From an uncultured Collinsella sp. (GTDB taxonomy: Bacteria > Actinomycetota > Coriobacteriia > Coriobacteriales > Coriobacteriaceae), in contig CABRIB010000048.1 of NCBI GenBank assembly GCA_902470915.1, forward strand, positions 1 to 15,271: a stretch of 15,271 nucleotides of DNA. The letters run 5' to 3'. Within the stretch, counting starts at the first letter, position 1, and the number at the start of each line of letters is the position of its first letter. Shown here piece by piece: positions 14,104 to 15,271 of the stretch. A model generated the notes under the pieces. It was not told the origin of the DNA and did no database searches. It was given only the letters and a program-made list of their open reading frames with translations. Position numbers and translations under genes: made by a program.

Positions 14104-14820
14104 ATGCTGAAGCTTTGGAAGGTTAACGCCAAGGCCGGCGACGCGACGGTCAAGTACCCGTTTGCGCCGTTTCCCACCAACAAGGACATGCGCGGCAAGC
14201 CCGAGCACAACGCCGAGCTCTGCATCGCCTGCGGTGCCTGCGGCGTGGCGTGCCCGGCCGATGCCATTCGCATGGACACCGACCTTGCGGCCGATACCAT
14301 CACCTGGTCGATCGACTACGGTCGCTGCATCTTCTGCGGTCGTTGCGAGGAAGCCTGCCCCATGGAGGCCATCAAGCTCACCGAGGAGTTTGAGCTGGCC
14401 GTCATGAGCAAGGACGACCTCACCAGCAAGAGCGTCTATACGCTCGAGCACTGCTCGCGCTGCGGCAAGCCGTTTGCCCCGCACAAGGAGATCGACTACG
14501 CCAAGCGCCTGCTGCAAAAGACCGGCGGCATGGAGGCCATCCAGGCCGCCCGCACCGTCGGTATGTGCCAGGAGTGCAAGCGCGAGCTCGACGCCCTGCG
14601 CGCCGCCTCGGCCGTAAAGACCGGCAACGCGCACGGCATGGCTGCCAACGAGACGCTTGCGTCCGGTGAGCCCCAGGGCCCCGGCATGGAGTATCTGGGC
14701 GGCCACGGTGTGAACCCGGAGTATATCGACCGCGAGCTCAACCCCGATGCGCCCGAGATTCCCGCCGGTCCGGCGCCGGTCGAGGGCATCATCATGGATT
14801 TTGAAACGAAGGAGGAGTAA
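14104..14820 (+). CDS. hyfH: Hydrogenase-4 component H, 4Fe-4S protein (HyfH/HycF)
   Basis: This 238-residue NuoI-like ferredoxin carries two 4Fe-4S clusters (C40-43-46-50 and C75-78-81-85) that link the HyfA side to HyfI. Downstream, C117-SRC-120 and C155-QEC-158 form two CxxC pairs that also occur in E. coli HycF and may bind a metal. The protein is about 57 residues longer than HycF/HyfH (180-181). The extra C-terminal tail is Gly/Pro/acid-rich with no cluster motif. ATG 14104 is chosen because MLKLWKVNAKAG matches the family start and GAGGAGG lies 12 nt upstream, inside the end of hyfG. One base separates it from the hyfG stop. Confidence 0.92.
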   Translation: MLKLWKVNAKAGDATVKYPFAPFPTNKDMRGKPEHNAELCIACGACGVACPADAIRMDTDLAADTITWSIDYGRCIFCGRCEEACPMEAIKLTEEFELAVMSKDDLTSKSVYTLEHCSRCGKPFAPHKEIDYAKRLLQKTGGMEAIQAARTVGMCQECKRELDALRAASAVKTGNAHGMAANETLASGEPQGPGMEYLGGHGVNPEYIDRELNPDAPEIPAGPAPVEGIIMDFETKEE

Positions 14821-14822
14821 CC

Positions 14823-15229
14823 ATGGCCGAACCCACGCTTTTGCCCGAGCGGCTTCAGTACCGCCCGACCAAGATCGAGCTCGACGAGAGCATCGAGAAG
14901 GCCAAGGCGACCCTTCTTAAGAAGATCAAGCGCTCGGTGTACGTCTACCGTGTTGACTGCGGCGGCTGCAACGGCTGCGAGATCGAGATCTTCGGTTCCA
15001 TCACGCCCGTCTTCGACGTCGAGCGCTTTGGCATCAAGGTCGTGCCCTCGCCCCGTCACGCCGATGTGCTGCTGTACACCGGCGCCGTGACGCGTGCCAT
15101 GCGCATGCCGGCTCTGCGCGCCTTTGAGGCCGCACCCGATCCCAAGATTGTGGTGTCCTATGGCGCGTGCGGCTGCACCGGCGGCATCTTCTACGACAAC
15201 TACTGCGTCTGGGGCGGCACGGATAAGAT
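14823..15229 (+). CDS. hyfI: Hydrogenase-4 small subunit, 5' part (HyfI/HycG), cut by contig end
   Basis: The first 135 residues of a NuoB-like small subunit are present. This subunit holds the proximal 4Fe-4S cluster next to the NiFe site of HyfG. The cysteines visible are C46, C49 and C52 in DCGGCNGCEIEIF and C116 and C118 in YGACGCTGGIFYD. The final ligand region lies beyond the break. The frame ends at GGTDKI, where adapter sequence begins at 15230; the following codons are artefact. The start has AAGGAGGAG 5-6 nt upstream and lies 2 bp after hyfH. Full length in the family is about 250 residues, so roughly half is missing through assembly, not mutation. Confidence 0.93.
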
Positions 15230-15271
15230 CTGTCTCTTATACACATCTCCGAGCCCACGAGACGGACTCCT
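15230..15271 (-). other. Nextera adapter (sequencing artefact)
   Basis: Positions 15230-15263 are the reverse complement of the adapter at 14-47, starting with the mosaic end CTGTCTCTTATACACATCT. GGACTCCT (15264-15271) is the reverse complement of the index at 6-13 and corresponds to Nextera i7 index N704 as I remember it. It should be trimmed, together with 1-47, before any annotation is deposited. Confidence 0.97.

Noticed and set aside
10689..14303. A 1204-residue open frame on the minus strand (also 5615-7963 and 3226-4968)
   Set aside because: These are antisense frames kept open by the strong GC third-position bias of the hyf and fdhF genes. Their translations are low-complexity and rich in His, Gly, Asp and Arg, with no recognisable domain.

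Overview
The window is a contig of about 15.2 kb of bacterial DNA, with untrimmed Nextera transposon-adapter sequence at both ends (1-47 and 15230-15271). The genes are high in G+C, strongly GC-ending in the third codon position, tightly packed and preceded by good Shine-Dalgarno sites. Together with the protein content this suggests a gut actinobacterium of the class Coriobacteriia, with Collinsella or a close relative as my best guess. That assignment is inference from style and gene content; there is no rRNA gene here to test it.

Left part (48-960): the 3' end of a branched-chain amino acid transporter gene (brnQ-like), then a clear promoter and a two-tRNA unit, tRNA-Pro(TGG) and tRNA-Gly(TCC), with a rho-independent terminator. 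The end of tRNA-Gly plus this terminator and its flank is repeated, gapless and exactly 200 bp downstream, as an unconnected copy. Several hairpins fill the space between the copies. A 25-bp-arm inverted repeat follows at 866-947.

Middle part (960-2160): a minus-strand toxin-antitoxin-like pair, a RelB/DinJ-type antitoxin gene overlapping a PIN-domain (VapC-like) gene. It is followed by an AT-rich divergent intergenic region containing small palindromes, a perfect 11-bp hairpin and a structured leader for the next operon.

Right part (2161-15229): a long plus-strand operon for a formate hydrogenlyase of the Hyf (FHL-2, group 4 [NiFe]-hydrogenase) type: hydN-like, fdhF, hyfA, hyfB, hyfC, hyfD, hyfE, hyfF, hyfG, hyfH and a truncated hyfI. 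fdhF is read through an in-frame TGA at codon 140, a selenocysteine codon with a bacterial SECIS-like hairpin just behind it. Formate would be oxidised by the Mo/Se enzyme FdhF. Electrons would pass through the 4Fe-4S proteins (HydN-like, HyfA, HyfH, HyfI) to the NiFe site in HyfG, where protons are reduced to H2. HyfB, HyfD and HyfF are three antiporter-like membrane subunits which, with HyfC and HyfE, could couple the reaction to ion pumping. A strong terminator-like hairpin lies between fdhF and hyfA. The operon continues beyond the right contig end, so the maturation protease and any regulator are not visible.

I found no CRISPR array, insertion sequence or clearly unprecedented system. 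The points most worth a second look are the selenocysteine fdhF, the FHL-2 gene set in what looks like an actinobacterium, the duplicated tRNA tail with inverted T-arm copies, and the mixed RelB/PIN pair.
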